A stretch of DNA of 23,966 nucleotides. It comes from a virus. This document shows, in pieces, positions 6,695 through 21,200 of the stretch. Location of the stretch: positions 1-23,966 of the IMG/VR virus record IMGVR_UViG_3300042890_000256, one strand, 5' to 3'. Both the position numbers and the translations under genes were made by a program. Below the pieces are notes generated by a model, which saw only the letters and a program-made list of their open reading frames with translations, ran no database searches and was not told the DNA's origin. Position 1 is the stretch's first letter, and every line of letters starts with the position of its first letter.

Positions 6695-9199
6695 CCAACT
6701 TTCAATCCTTATGTTCAACAATTACCAGTGGAAGCAATGGTAAAGGTTGGTATGGCTAAACAGCAACAGTATGAAGAGGGAGTACAAAAGATACAAACAA
6801 GCATTGACAATGTTGCAGGACTAGATGTTGCCAATGAAGTAGATAAAAAATACTTACAATCTAAACTTAACTCATTAGGTAATAACTTAAAACTGGTGGC
6901 TGCTGGAGATTTTTCTAATTTTCAGTTGGTCAACTCTGTTTCTGGTATGACTAAACAAATTACCAAAGATAAAAACGTTGTTAATGCAGTTAGTTCTACA
7001 GCATGGTTAAGAAAGCAACAAGCTGAAATGGAAAAAGCCATATCAGAAGGAAAGTCTTCACAAGCTAATCAATGGGATTTTTCACAAAAAGCTGATAAGT
7101 ATTTAAACTCTACTGTAGCTGGTGAAAAATTTAATGGAAGATATACTCAATATACGGATGTAAATAAAAAATGGTTAGAAGTTTTTAAAACTTTACATCC
7201 TAGTATAACAGAAGAAGATATGCCATATGTTAAAAATAATGATGGCACTATTAACTATAAACAAACTGCTGCAGCAATGAGTAGAATAAGTAAAGAAACA
7301 GTATCTGAACAACAGATAGCAGATGCTTTACGTTCTAGTTTAACTCCTGATGATTTAAATCAATTATCTATAAATGGTAGATATCAATTTCAAAGTGCTG
7401 GTCCAGAACAACTAAATCAATACTCTGCAAAAAAATATGAAAGTGCAGTTAAAGGATATGATGGTTATATAAAACATTTTGAAGGATTAGCTAATATGAG
7501 CAATGCTGATCCTGAAGTAAAGAAACAAGCATTAGCATCAATTGAGTATTATAAAAAAGCTAAAGAAAATGCTAAGGTAGAGTTAGATGAAGATCTTGAA
7601 TTGGCAATTAGTAATCCTGATGAAGCTAAATCTAATATTTATAAAAATGGAGCTATACAAGAATTTGCACATGCTTATTCTTGGGAAAGTAATAAATTAC
7701 AAGTTTTAGATAATCCTATATTAAATGCTGAGTACAAAGAAAAGAATTATCGTTTAGACGTAGCTAAATATGATTTATCTGTTAAAGCTGAAAAATTTAA
7801 TCAATGGAGAGATATAAAAACTTTAGAAAATTCAGATAGAGATTATGATTTAAAGCTTAAAGAGTTAGTGCTTAAAACTACAGGAAGTCAAAGTGGTGCT
7901 GTTGTATATGGTGGTAAAGCTACAAATATAAAAGATCCATTAACAGCTATGAATAATGATGCTGTAGAGTCTGACGCTGCTGCTAATTCTATTATATCTA
8001 AATATGCAAAAGCAAACAATGTTAATTTTGATACAGCACAGAAAAGATTTGAAGCATATAGAAGAGGGGATAAAACTGCTATTGATAGTAGATGGCAAGG
8101 TGAAGCTCAAAACTGGAAAAAGAATACAACAGAATCTGAAAATATTTTAGAAGCAATTGCTTTAACTAAAAAAGAAGTATATAGTTCTGATGAAGCTAAA
8201 ATAGCTAATGCTAAATTTAAAGCTGATGTTAATGTACTCCCTGCTTTAAAGTATAATATTAATGGTAAAGTGTACTCTTTCACAAAAGAGGAATTAGTTG
8301 AGTATACGAAAAAAACTAAGCCTATGAGTGCAACTTATGGTTTAAATGTTCCTAATAAACCATTAACAGCAAAAGAAAGAATTCTAGATAGTATTTCAAA
8401 ACATGATATCACAGCAGCAAATAATTTAAATAAATATCGTGTTGCTGTTGATAATAACTATAAAAATATTAAAAAATTAGATGACAGAGTTAATGAGCTA
8501 TTGTTAGATAAAAATGGATCATATGTTCCAGCTGTCTATAATATGAATGTATCAAATAAAGAAGGTGCTACTTCTAGAGATAACATGGAAGGACTAGTTG
8601 GGAGTGTTCTTATGAGATTTGGAACAACACTAGGAGGTCAAAAAGGAGGTGGAGAAACTTTAAGTTCTGATAAAGTTAATATAGCAAGAAGCTGGTTAGC
8701 TGGAGAAGGTAAAGATGATATACAGTATAAAAGACTTAAACAAGGTAAGAAACAATATATTGTTATGATGAAAGGTACTGAAGAAATTGTTGTACCAGTA
8801 ACAAATGAAGAAATACCTTTTCTACCTAAAAATGAAAATGAACCTTCTCCTGTAGAAGCTGATGTAATATCATTACAAGAAAGATTCAACGGTACAACAA
8901 ATTATAAACATATTCCTCATAAAGGATATTTTCAACCAGAAGATTTTACAAATGTTAAAAACTTAAATGTAACAGCTGATCTTGAATGGGATGAAAGTAA
9001 TCACTCACTGAATTATATTAACTATAATATTAAACTTCCATCAGGTTGGTATTACATGCAATTAGAAGGATATAAAATGAGTGCTGATGAAGCTGCAAAA
9101 GTTATACAAGGAAATACAGATAATCAGATAAAGCAATTATTCTTAAATAATCCTAAAGTTGGTTCAAAGATTAAAAAAGAAATACTAAACCTTAAATAA
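6671..9199 (+). CDS. Conserved crAss-like phage virion protein, putative capsid cargo protein
   Basis: An 842-aa, mostly helical, Lys/Asn-rich protein with no cysteine, no signal peptide and no obvious membrane segment. The N-terminus (residues 9-75: FNPYVQQLPVEAM, GVQKIQTSIDNVAGLD, LQSKLNSLGNNLKLVAAGDF) is a pattern I recognise from large virion proteins encoded just before the RNA polymerase gene in crAss-like phages. In phages of this order with known structures, proteins from this block are packaged in the capsid as cargo. I see no catalytic motif. The central part (about 250-410) is charged and helical, possibly coiled coil; the C-terminal third contains short beta-rich stretches (KQYIVMMKGTEEIVVPV). 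The start overlaps the endonuclease stop, and seven bases separate its stop from the giant gene, so the two are probably co-translated. The cargo role is inferred from position and family resemblance. Confidence 0.7.
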   Translation: MSSWADKIPTFNPYVQQLPVEAMVKVGMAKQQQYEEGVQKIQTSIDNVAGLDVANEVDKKYLQSKLNSLGNNLKLVAAGDFSNFQLVNSVSGMTKQITKDKNVVNAVSSTAWLRKQQAEMEKAISEGKSSQANQWDFSQKADKYLNSTVAGEKFNGRYTQYTDVNKKWLEVFKTLHPSITEEDMPYVKNNDGTINYKQTAAAMSRISKETVSEQQIADALRSSLTPDDLNQLSINGRYQFQSAGPEQLNQYSAKKYESAVKGYDGYIKHFEGLANMSNADPEVKKQALASIEYYKKAKENAKVELDEDLELAISNPDEAKSNIYKNGAIQEFAHAYSWESNKLQVLDNPILNAEYKEKNYRLDVAKYDLSVKAEKFNQWRDIKTLENSDRDYDLKLKELVLKTTGSQSGAVVYGGKATNIKDPLTAMNNDAVESDAAANSIISKYAKANNVNFDTAQKRFEAYRRGDKTAIDSRWQGEAQNWKKNTTESENILEAIALTKKEVYSSDEAKIANAKFKADVNVLPALKYNINGKVYSFTKEELVEYTKKTKPMSATYGLNVPNKPLTAKERILDSISKHDITAANNLNKYRVAVDNNYKNIKKLDDRVNELLLDKNGSYVPAVYNMNVSNKEGATSRDNMEGLVGSVLMRFGTTLGGQKGGGETLSSDKVNIARSWLAGEGKDDIQYKRLKQGKKQYIVMMKGTEEIVVPVTNEEIPFLPKNENEPSPVEADVISLQERFNGTTNYKHIPHKGYFQPEDFTNVKNLNVTADLEWDESNHSLNYINYNIKLPSGWYYMQLEGYKMSADEAAKVIQGNTDNQIKQLFLNNPKVGSKIKKEILNLK

Positions 9200-9206
9200 T
9201 AAACCT

Positions 9207-12200
9207 ATGCCAGATTTTGATAAAAATCTTCAACCTATAATTGAAAGTACAAAGTTTCCTGGATTTGATTTAAATGTACAAGAAGTAAGACCACAACCTA
9301 TGCCAGATCTTTTATCAGGGTTTGGTGGAGGAACTTCTGATCATACTGAAAAAGATATTTATGACATATTAGGACAAGCTCAAGCAAATTCTAGACAAAA
9401 AGGTAAAGGTGTTAGGGTTACGGATGCTCAATTAGTAGCTAATAAAAGATATGATTTCTTTAATCCTACTATAGAGAACTATGAAGACTTTGCATCTTAT
9501 GGTCAATCTGGTTGGGAGAAAGCTAGGAATGGTGTACTTAAAGGAACTAATCTAGCAGGTACAACAGTACTTGGTGGGTTTGGTATGTTATATGGTATAG
9601 GTAAATCTTTGTTTGGTTCAGAACATAAACTATCTAGTATATGGGATAATGAGATTATGCAAGGGTTAGATAAATGGAATAACAAAGTTGATCAAGAGTA
9701 TCTACCTAATTACTATTCTGAAAAAGAAACAAATGCAGATTGGTATGATAGAGATAACTGGATGACTACTAATTTCTTATTTGATAAAGTTATTAAGAAT
9801 GCTGGATTTGCTGTAGGAGCAGTTTATTCTGGTAACATAGCTAATGGAGTTTTAGGTGCAGCTGGTGCTGTCATAGGGGAATCAGCTATGGCTAGAGCTG
9901 TTGCTATGGAATCTTCTCAAGTGTTCAAAGCATTTGCTCCATTATTAAAAAATACAGCAAGAGCTTTTTCTAAAGCTAAAAATATTGAAGCTTCTGAAGT
10001 ATTAAAAAAAGGTATAACATCTATTGCAGATGTAGTAGACCAATCTTCACAAATAGCAAAAATTGCTAAGATAACAAATCAATTTAATAATTTTAGTGAT
10101 GCTGCAAGAAGAACAGCAATAGCTGCTTATTCATCAGGAGGTGAAGCTACATTTGAAGCATTACAAACTTCTAATGAACATAGAACTAATTTAATTAACA
10201 ACTATAAAAATACACATGGAGGAGTTGCTCCTACAGGAAAAGATTTATCAGATATTGATAATGAAGTTGCTGATGTAGGAAGAGTTTCTTTCTTAGGTAA
10301 CATGGCTTTGTTATCTATAACAGAATATGTACAGCTTCCTAAGTTATTAGGAAGTTCATACGCTGCTGAGAGACAAGCTTCAAATAGTTTATTAGGGAAA
10401 GCAGATGATGTCCTTCTTGACAAAGGAAAATATATAGGTAAAGAAGCTACAACTAAGTTTGGTAAATTATATAACAGAGCTGCAGGAGTAAGTAGATATG
10501 TTTTTGATCCTAAAGAAGGTGGTCAAGAATTAGGACAATATGCTTTACAAGTAGGAACACAAAACTATTATAAAAAATCTAGAGAGACAGGTGCTGCAAA
10601 TATGTGGACTGATGGATTTGTTTATGGATTTGTTGGAACAGATGAAAAAGGAGAAGATGTTGGAGCTTTAACTTCTAAAGCAGGTGCTGAAGGTGGTATA
10701 ATAGGTGCATTCACTGGAGGAGTTATGCAAGCAAGATCAACTTATGCTACAAAGAAACAAGCTAAAACAGGAACTGCTAACTTTTTAAATTTACTTAATG
10801 ATGCACCAACATTTAGAGATGCATTTAAAGATAAATTAGATTCAGCTAACAGAGGTATTAAACTTCAAGAACAACAACAAGATGCTGTACTTAGTGGTGA
10901 TAAATTAGAAGCTATTGATTTAAGATCAGACATGGCTATAAACTATTTATCTGCACGTATTAAGTATGGTAGAATGGATATGGTAAAAGATGATATTGCT
11001 GACTTAAGACAATATAGTATAACAGAAGAAGGACTTGCATCATTAAAAGAACAAGGACTTGCTAATATAAATGATACAAGAGAATCATATCAAAAAAGAC
11101 TTGATAGTTTTGAAACTATGTCTAAGAACATAGAACAAATATACAAAGCAACTGACTTAATGTATAGTGGTGCTATACTAAAAGATGAAAAAGATAATCC
11201 TATAGTGTCTCCTGATGGGAAACAATTAAGAAAATATTCTCCACATGTAATTGATAAAATGGTTTATTCAGCCAGTAAAATTACAGATTATGATCTTCGT
11301 ATACCAGCAGTCAATGCATCACTTATAGCTGCTGGTGTTAATACAATGGATGTATTACAAAGTATTATATTAAACAATAAACCTAGTAGAGAAGCTACAG
11401 ATGCAGCATTAAAACAAATTAATGAGCTTGACATACGCTCTGACTTGAAAGATCAACTTAAAGCAGATCTATCAGATGTTATTGAATTATCTTTACGTAG
11501 AAAACTATTCTTACAAGAGCATGCTGATATAACAAAGAACCCATTAAATTATGAATATAATCCAGAATTTGAATTTGGAGAATCAGAAGAGCTTGATGTT
11601 AAGGTGGAGCAACAAGAGAAAATTAAAGGGAAAAGAAAACCTTTAATCACAGAGAAAGAGTTAGAAGTTAATAAGGAGTATTCTTTAGCAGAACCTTTAA
11701 GAAAAGAAGGAACTACATTACAACTTGCTCCAAAGATTACTGTGCTTTCTCAAACATTAGGCGGTGAGTTTGAGGTGAGACTTCCTAATGGTCAAGTTAA
11801 ATTTCTTACACCAAGCGAATTTAAAGAATATAACATTTCAGATGAAGATAATACTTCTGAAGAAATGGGTGATATTTTAGATAAGGCTATTGACACTGTA
11901 TTAGATAAAGAAGAATTTGCTGATTACAAAGAAGAATTAGAAATAGCTGGTGTTGATAATATTTTTAACAAGAGAGCCTTTATCAATGATCTAGACAATC
12001 AGAAACTTATTGATGCTATTGAAAAAGAATTCAATAAACAAGCTGGAGATCTTATTGCAAAAAAAGAAAAACAGATAGCACAACAAAAACAACTTGTTCA
12101 GAATAAAGAACAAATAATTAAAGAACAAACTGAATTAGAACATGATTCAGGAACCATAGCAACTAGTAACAACATTCCAACAGAACCTTTTAAAGAAGGA

Positions 12201-15200
12201 AAACTTATTGATGCTGAGGCATTGTTTCTTTCTAGTACAACAGAATCTGAAGGAACAGAAGATGCTACAAAATCAGCACAGCATATTAAGAACTCTAGAG
12301 TGTTCTTAAACAACGTTGGTGAGTTTCCTAATAGATCTAATATAAGAGCTATCCTAGTAACACCTAAACAAGTGGCTGGATTAAACCTTAATGGTTTAGT
12401 TCAGATGTCTTATGGAAAAGAATTAACAGATAGTGTTGATTCTATAGAGGATGTTAATAGTATAGATAATGGATTTGTTGCTCAAGTGTTTGTAGAACAA
12501 AACAAAGATGGTTTATTCTATGTGAACAAGGAAGGAAAGATAATTGGTAAAGTTGGAGAAAACTTAGGTGATAATCTTAAAGATGTTATATTCCAAACAA
12601 TGCGTACCACTTCTTTAACATATAGAAATGGTAACCCAAGATATAGATCTGAACAAGAAGCTGAAGCTAGAGCTTATGCAGCAGCATGGAAAGAATATAG
12701 AAAAAAGTTATTCAATGCTGAAGCTACAGAGTTTCCTACATTTGAATTCTTTGTATCAGCTGGTATTCCTATTGAAATAAAATCTGCAGATGGCATTAAA
12801 GAAAAAAATCATGTAGGTGGTATATTAATCAAAGAAGAATTAATAACTAACCAGGCAAACTTAATTGTAGTACCAACTAAAGGAACTATAACTAACAGTA
12901 GAGGAGAGATACAAAAAACTCCTGCTGGTGTACCTGTATTAAAATATGGAGATACATTACAATTCTTAAACAATAGATCTTTCAATAATAGAGAAGCAGA
13001 AGGTATATATGAAACTATTAGAAGACTTGCTAGTCAAACTGTAGAACAATCTAATACAGGACAAGCAATAAGCTTTAATAAACAATTTGCTAAGTTTTTA
13101 CAAAATGTATTGTATTGGAAATCAAAAGCTGATACAGCATCGCCAAATCAAATTGGTATAGATGTTAATACAATGAGTTTAAATCTTGGTAATAAGAGTT
13201 TTCCATTAGCTGAAATAGAGAATTATAAAAAAGAAATAGTTGATCATTTAACAGATGCTAAAACATTTAATAGTATCAATAATAAAACATTAACTGATTT
13301 ACAATCATCTCCATTTGAAGAGTGGTATATAAATCAAGAAGGAAACTTTGTTTCAAGTAAATGGGCAAACTACCAAACATATTTATTATCTAATAAATAT
13401 CCAAGTGGTAAAGCTAGACCAATAGGTGATACACCTCTTTCTACTTCTATAGCTAAGCCTACAGAAGCAGTTCCTTATTCTTTTCAACAAAGATATTCCA
13501 CAATAACACAACCAGATAGTTTTAATGTGCAAGTGGTTGCTCCAGTAGAAAAAGCAAAAGAGGAAGTTGCTGCACCAAAAACATTTGAGTTTAGGGCTGG
13601 TCCTGTAGATTATACATCACAGGAAGATGCTGATGGTAACTTCACTGTTGAGGTGGAAAGAAACGCAACAACAGCTGCTGTAGCTGGTAATAAAGATGAT
13701 TTAGAAAAAGTTATTGGAGCATTAAAGGCTGCTGACAAATTTGATGCTTCTATTCCAAAAGGACAAGAAGAAACATATGTTACAGATTTTATGGCTATGC
13801 AAATAGCTGCGTCATTAAAAGCTGAGAATGTAAAACAAAAAGAATCCCCTGTTATTCCTGATGAAGTTTATGAAGCATTTTCTGAAGAAATTGAAGAGAG
13901 CAGACAACAATCAATAGAACAAGAACAACAAGATATAGAAGCTAAAAAAGCTGATATAGAAAAAAGAAGAGAAGTAGAAATTAATAAACAATCTAGAAAA
14001 AAATCAATGATTGATTTTAAAGCTTTTTCTATAGCTGTTGCTAAATTATCTGAAAAAGGTGGAGGTTCTTTTTCATATAATTTTAGTATTGAAACAACAA
14101 CTCCAAGATTTAGTGATAAATTAAAAAAAGTTGTAAGTATTGAAAGAAATGAGTTTGCAAGACTTGAAAATAAAACAAATAGTTTTACAAAAGAATATTC
14201 TTTAGAAACAGAAGATCAAGTAATCATTAATGATGTTTTAGAAAATTTTAAAAATGATAATGCATTTAGAGAATTTACAAGTGACCCTAAATTAATAGAA
14301 ACTTATTCTTATCCTAAAAAAATTGAAGAAATCAATGCTAAATATGATGCAGAACTAGCTGCTTTAGAAAGTGGTGAAGAAACAAATATAGGTAAAGAGA
14401 TTACAGCTGTTGCACCTTTTAATAAAGGAACCATTACTGGTAAAATAGTAAGTGTAACAGAAAACAAAGCTAAAAAAGGATTGTATTCTATTACATTAGA
14501 TAATGGAGAAAGAGTTTCAGGAAGTTTTAAAGACAATAAATTTACTTGGATAAAAGAAGAAAAAGAAACTCCTCCTAGTGAATTCCCTAGTGGAGATTTT
14601 AGGAGAGTTGGTGCAGATGGTAAAGAAAGAATGACTGATGTTGAACTAACATTATTTAAAGAATGGCATGCAGCTAATGTTCCTAACATTCCTTTTGAAG
14701 TGTTAGATAACATCATCACTACATATGATGGTGAGAAAGCTTGGGGTGTATTTGAAAATGGTGTAGCTAAGTTTGTAAGAGGTGGATTAAGAGCTACAGA
14801 ATATCATGAGGTATTTGAAGGTATATATAAAGGTATGCTATCTACTGAAGAGCAACAAGCTCTTCTTAATGAATTTAAAAATAAAGATGGATTCTTTATA
14901 GATAGACAAACAGGTAAAAAGATTCCTTTCCTTGAAGCTACAGATCTTCAAGCTAAAGAAAGAATAGCAGATGACTTTGCTGATTTTAGAAAAGGAAAAC
15001 TACCAGTTAGATCATTAGGAGAAGCTGTTCGTAATTTCTTTACTAAGTTATTAAACTTCTTTAAATCATTTGTAACTAATCCTTCATTAAAGCAAGAACT
15101 ATTTGATGCCATTGATACAGGTAAGTTTAAACAAAAAACATTATCTGCTGAATCTATTAAATCATCTCCTGAATACAGACCTGTAGAAGACCTAACTGTA

Positions 15201-18200
15201 CAACAAGCTAATAACTTTGTACAAGATATGTTAGCTAGAGCTTCTGGTATATTATTTAGAGATGGAGAAAAAGGATTATTATTTAACCCTGCAGGAATTA
15301 CTGGTACAGAAATGTTTAATAAGGTTGAGGAAATGTATATCAAAGAAGGTAGAAGACAATTACTTTCTGATACAACATGGACACAACTTAAAGAAAGAGT
15401 TAAGGATAAACTAAGAGTACAAGGAATTAACTTCAATGAAGAAGAAGTTCAAGATATAAATAATGATGAAACAAATAAGAATGATTATGTTTCTGATCCA
15501 TTCACTGTAGAAGGTAAGAAAAGTGCTACACCAGCTGTTAAGTTTTTATTATCTACACAAATTCAAAGAGAGTCTACTAATCAAGAAAGTGCTATTACAT
15601 TAAATACACCACCTCCTAGTTATTCTGAAATGAAGGTGAAAGGATTTCCTATTAAAGGATATAAGCTTATGGACTATAGTAGAACATTTGCTACGTTATT
15701 AGATAAACTTTCTAATTCATCAAGTGTTTCTAAATTTACAGATAAGTTATTTAACTTGGCTCAAGATGATGCTAACTATGTAGGTGTGTTTCAAAAAATT
15801 GGTGGTAAAGATAAAGTGATTCCTTTCAAAGACTTTAAAGCTAATGATTGGAGATTGTTTATTGATTTCATGCAAACATTTGCTAGACAAAAACCAGATG
15901 CATTAATTCAATACAAATCTATTGATAGTGTTCATACTGGAGCAGCTAATCTATTTACTGCTAACAGACAAACTGAACAGTCTTGGATGGAGAATATAAA
16001 AACTCTAGCTAAAGGTACAGGGACCATTGTTAATTTCAATAACAAAACTTATACAATAGATCAAGAAGCTCTTCAAGCAATGCGTTTAAGAAAACCTGCA
16101 GACATGATTGCATTCTTAAATGCTATTGGAATAGAGTTTGACCTTGATACATATAACAAATTAAAGTCTTATCAGAAAACAGGTAAGAATGGCTTTAATG
16201 AACAAGTGCAAAGTATATACGCATTCTTTGGTAGTAATAATAATTTAATGAGTGTATCAGGTAAGACACTTGATATAGGTGGACCATTGTCTACACTAGC
16301 TGAATTATATAATAAAGTTAACAACCCTGCACAAGAAAGTACATACTTTGGTGTAGAGAATCAACGTATTGGTTCATTCTCAGAAAATAACACACCATCT
16401 GTATTTGAAAATGAGTTCAATGAGTCAGATACATTAACTGAGTTAAAACAAACAAGAACAGAACTTAATGACACATTCTCTACAGGTAGTCAAGTCTTAA
16501 AAGAAGGTGGATTGTTTTATGATAAAAATGGAAATAAAATAAAAGACTTCAAAGTTTCTTATATACAAGGGGAAGATAATCAAGATACTGATAAAGGAAC
16601 GTCAACATCTAAATTAAAAATAGGTGATAGATATACATTAGAGATTAACCAAAATCTTAATGGTAACTATTATATACTAATGCCTGCTGATGGTTCTACA
16701 GAATGGATGATGAACATAGGTAACAATGTTTCATTTGATTCTATACAAAGTGGATCATACAAAGACATCAACACTATATTCAAAGGATACTTAATGGATG
16801 ATATTAACTTAGCTTTAGATTATAAAACTAGAGAGAAGTTGTATAATGTTACTGATAAATTTGAGAATTTAGGTAAAGCAAAAGAGCTACGTTTCTTTAA
16901 AGATATATTAGCTGATGAACAACTGTCTGCAATTAATAAAATGATTGAGGATAATGAATCATTAGATGAGATTAAAAAATATGTAGATACAAACATAGGT
17001 GCTATTAATAATTCTGTAAAAGAATTTATTGATAATATGAATGCAGGTACAAAAAATATATTAGTAGAGAATAAAAAAATTATAATAGGAGAAAGAACAT
17101 CTAAGTATGTAGATTTAGATGGTAACTTTGCTAAAGCTAATTCATTAAACAAAAATGCTTTGACAGAAAAATCTGTTGATGACATTATTAATTTTGCTAA
17201 TACAAACTACATCATTGCTAATATAGAGTATCACAAAATATTATTTGGTGATCCATATCAATTTGCTGTTAAGAAAGATGGCTCAATAGATCAAACAAAA
17301 CGTATTAAGTCTTGGCTATCTCCTAGAAGAACTACATTTGATTCTCCTGAGTATAATACATTCTTAAATAACAATGCAAACAAAGCTGATGGTATTAAAA
17401 TAGATGAGTATGTATATGATGCTGAAACTAATACCTGGACTGGAGACTTAGGTGGTCACAAATTTAAATCTCATACTAACACTGTAACTATCAAAGATGT
17501 TACTACAGCAGGTAGCTTAGCTAACATCAATAAATTGTTTGGTGATAATAATGAAGCAGATGCTGTATCATGGTTAATGGATACTACTCATAGAGAAGTT
17601 AAACTTAAGAACAAGCAATGGGATTTAGAAGGACAAGAAGAAAAGTTCTTCCAATGGCAAATGGCTTTCACAAGACAAAATCTTCCTGGATATAAGTATT
17701 CAAACACTGCATTAGAAGCTCACGATAAAGCTTTAATGGAAACTGAAAGACCTAAGCATACACTTGAGATATTAAAACCAATTGTTACAGGTAATAAGTT
17801 TAACAAGAATAATTTTGACCAAGTGCTAGATAAGTTCTCTCAGGTGCCTATTTACTACAGTATGGTGAAAGGAACCAATCTTGAGAAACTTTATATTCAA
17901 ATGATGAAACAACAAATAGGATATGCTATTGTTGAATCTGGTAGAAAGGTTGGGGCACAAGAGTTACATGGTCTTTATAATGGAGATGGTTCATTTAATA
18001 ATGAAGCCTTCTCTGAAGAATCAATTGTACAAGTTCCATGGAAAGCTTATGGTATACAAGTAGAAACTGCTAGTAGTGATAACAAATCACAGACACGAGG
18101 ATCTCAGCTTACTAAGTTAGCAAGTATGGATATATTTGATAATGGTGTAGCATCTAGTGTTGAAGCTGAAAAAGAATATAATAGAAATAAGAATATTCTT

Positions 18201-21200
18201 GATCTAATGCACATTAATGGATACAAAGAACTTCTTATTGATTTAGGTATAGAAGATCTTGGTACTGAGTTTGTAATGAAAGATGGTACATCTATATCAG
18301 AAACATTAATGAGAGAAATGTTAAGAAGAGAAGTATCAGATAATTCAAAAGATACTCTTGAACTTAATGAAGAAAATCAATTCATTATTCCATTTGAAGC
18401 ATCCCCTTCTTATACACAGATTAGAAGTATTCTTTATTCTATGATAGATAAAGCTATTGGTTCTCCTAAAATGACTGGAGGAGCACATGTACAGATGCCT
18501 GCAACAATGCTTGAATCTGCTACTAAAGGTAGAAGTATTGTTATGAAGAATGAGAAAGGAATTTGGGAAAAAATAACAAAGGAAAAATATGCTACATTAA
18601 CTGCTGCACAAAAAGCTAATGTTATGCTTACAGATGATACATTGAAATTTTACACTAAGGCTGAGCCATGGTGTGAAGTTTATATGCCTCATTGGTTTAA
18701 AGATAAGTTCAAAGGTAAATTTAAAAATGATAGAGAATTATTAAACTATCTTAATGGTACAACAGAAGGAAAAGCTATTCTTTCTGGTATTGGATTTAGA
18801 ATTCCTACACAAGCACTATCTTCTGTTGAGGTGTTTAGAGTGAAAGGGTTTCTTCCACAATACATGGGAGCAACAGTTGTTGTACCATCAGAAATTACTA
18901 CTAAAGCAGGATCAGATTTTGATATTGATAAATTGAACATGTATCTTAAATCTGTGTATGTAGATAATAAAGGTGACATCAAGTTAGTTAAGTATTTAGA
19001 TTCCGAAGAAGCTACAAAAGAATTCTTTGGTAGAATATATGATGAAACTATTTTAAAAGATATACAAAAGATAAAAGACTCTGATGCATTTAGAAAAGAG
19101 TTATATGATTTTCTTGACCCTACAAAAGTTGTTTCAGAGATAGGAGCTACAAGACAACAAGTTTTCTATAATCAAAATGAAGCATTAATAAATGAGATTA
19201 TATCACAAGCAGATAATGCTGATAAAGCTCCTGTAGATTATATCAATGATCAGATCCAAATGTTAGCTGGTAAAGAAGCTAAGTTAAATGCTAAGTTATT
19301 AAATGATACATTAAGAAATAGATATGTTAAAGAGATGTATAAGAAGTCTCTTGAGAATGAATACTATGATTCTCTTGAGAAACTTATTACACTACCAGAG
19401 AACTTTGATAGACTTATATCTCCTATTGATGATGCAGGATTAAAAAAATTAGCTGGTGAATTAGATGTATTAAGACAAACTAATGAGAATAGTATTCCTA
19501 ATAGAATTCTTAATAGAAACTTCATGACACCATTAAGAAACTCATTTGTAATGGGTAAAAAATGGGTAGGTATTGTAGCTGTTAATATTACAAACCTTTC
19601 ATTGAAACAAAAAAGTCAAGTGTACATTGATCCTGAAAGATTTCAACTTGTATCTTTAGATGATCAAGTGTTCTTAGGAGATGGAACAATAGCTTTAAAC
19701 CATAATACAACTACAGTTAATGGTAAAGAAATGGTATCTTTATCAGGAACTACAGTGAAAGATTCTACAGAGTTAATATCTAATAGACTTTCTGGGTATG
19801 CAACTGCTGTGGTGGATGTAGCTAAAGATGACTTTATTACTAGAATTATACAATCAGATCTTGTTATAGGTACATTCATGTTCCTTGAGAATATAGGTGC
19901 AGGGAGACAAACAGCTTTCTTCTTGAATCAACCAATCATATCTGAATATTTAAAAATTGTAAATGCTAACAATGCATCTAACTTATTTGATAGAAATAAT
20001 ATTACATTAGTTAAAGATAAGTTTGGAGCAAGAGTTAACTTTGTTAAAAACAATATAATAAATCTTGATAACTTAGAAAGTAACATTTCTGATTACTACT
20101 CTGATGTAAAATTTGATGAAGCTAGAAATGCAGAACAGTTAAAAATATTTTCTGAGTTTCTTAAGTATGCTAAAATGGCTGAGTACAATTTTAGTTTTAC
20201 ACAAGCTACTAACTATGATACAAGCAGATTTGGATCTGGGGACATGTATTCTAGAAAAGAATGGAAAACACAGGCAGCTAATGAAACTAATATTATTTTT
20301 TCTGCTAAGAATATACTTAACTCCACTTTCATAGGAACACAAGCAACATTACTTTCTAATTCAATGCAAGCAATGAGTGCTGTATTTAATTTAGAGAGAT
20401 CAGATTTAAGAATGATTACGGAAAATATAATGAAGGTGTATGGTAAGAACAAGTATCTAAGCCAAGATAACTTTATTAAAATTTCTAATAAAGCAAAGAT
20501 GGCTTTCTTAGATTACATTATACAAACTAAAACAGGAGTGAGTGACAGAACATACGCATTACTTGTTAATCCAAAATCATGTGTAGCAAATAAATTAGAG
20601 AAAGCAAAAATAAGATATCCTTTTATAGAGATTCTAAAAAATCTAGAAGTTACTCCTTCTGACAGACTAGATGGTGCTAAAACTATTCAACTTAGAGTGA
20701 ATGATAAATCTGCTGAAAGTGAAAACTTGAATCAGGAAATGATGAGAGAACTGAGAGATTACAATGAAGAAACAAAAGAACTATATGATGATCTTATATC
20801 AGTAGCTATTCTTCAAGGTAGTTATCAATCAGCAGTGTCTATTAAGAATATTATTCCTATTGAGGACTATTCTGCTATCGTGGCACCTGTTGTAGCTTCT
20901 ATATCTTCAACAGAATCATTAAAAGCATTTAGCGAAGGGTTCTTTGAGAGAAATAACTTTGATGATCAATTGATTATGCCTAGAGTGATTCCTTTCTTCA
21001 AAGAAAAAATAGAGCCAGGTGATGATCCATTTTCAGAATATAGAACATATAAATCTGATTCATTTCCTACATTAGAAGGATTAGGCCTTAATACAATGGA
21101 TAGACAAGTTATGCTTATTACAGATAAGTATAATCAAAAAGCTATGAATAGTAATTATGTAGCTGTAAATAAAGTTACAAAACTTAAAGATGGCACACGA

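Noticed and set aside
5945-6700. Group I intron carrying the endonuclease
   Set aside because: The flanking genes are separate complete proteins, not halves of one, and only 109 bases of non-coding DNA are present, so a free-standing endonuclease fits better.
14309-15436. Antisense frames of 130-160 codons inside the giant gene
   Set aside because: They lie opposite strongly conserved coding sequence, have no recognisable domains and no independent promoter; typical shadows of an AT-rich gene.
19650-19730. Possible intein C-terminal junction (NHNT) in the polymerase
   Set aside because: No matching N-terminal Cys/Ser splice block or endonuclease domain was found between DFDID and this point, and the sequence reads as continuous polymerase-family protein.
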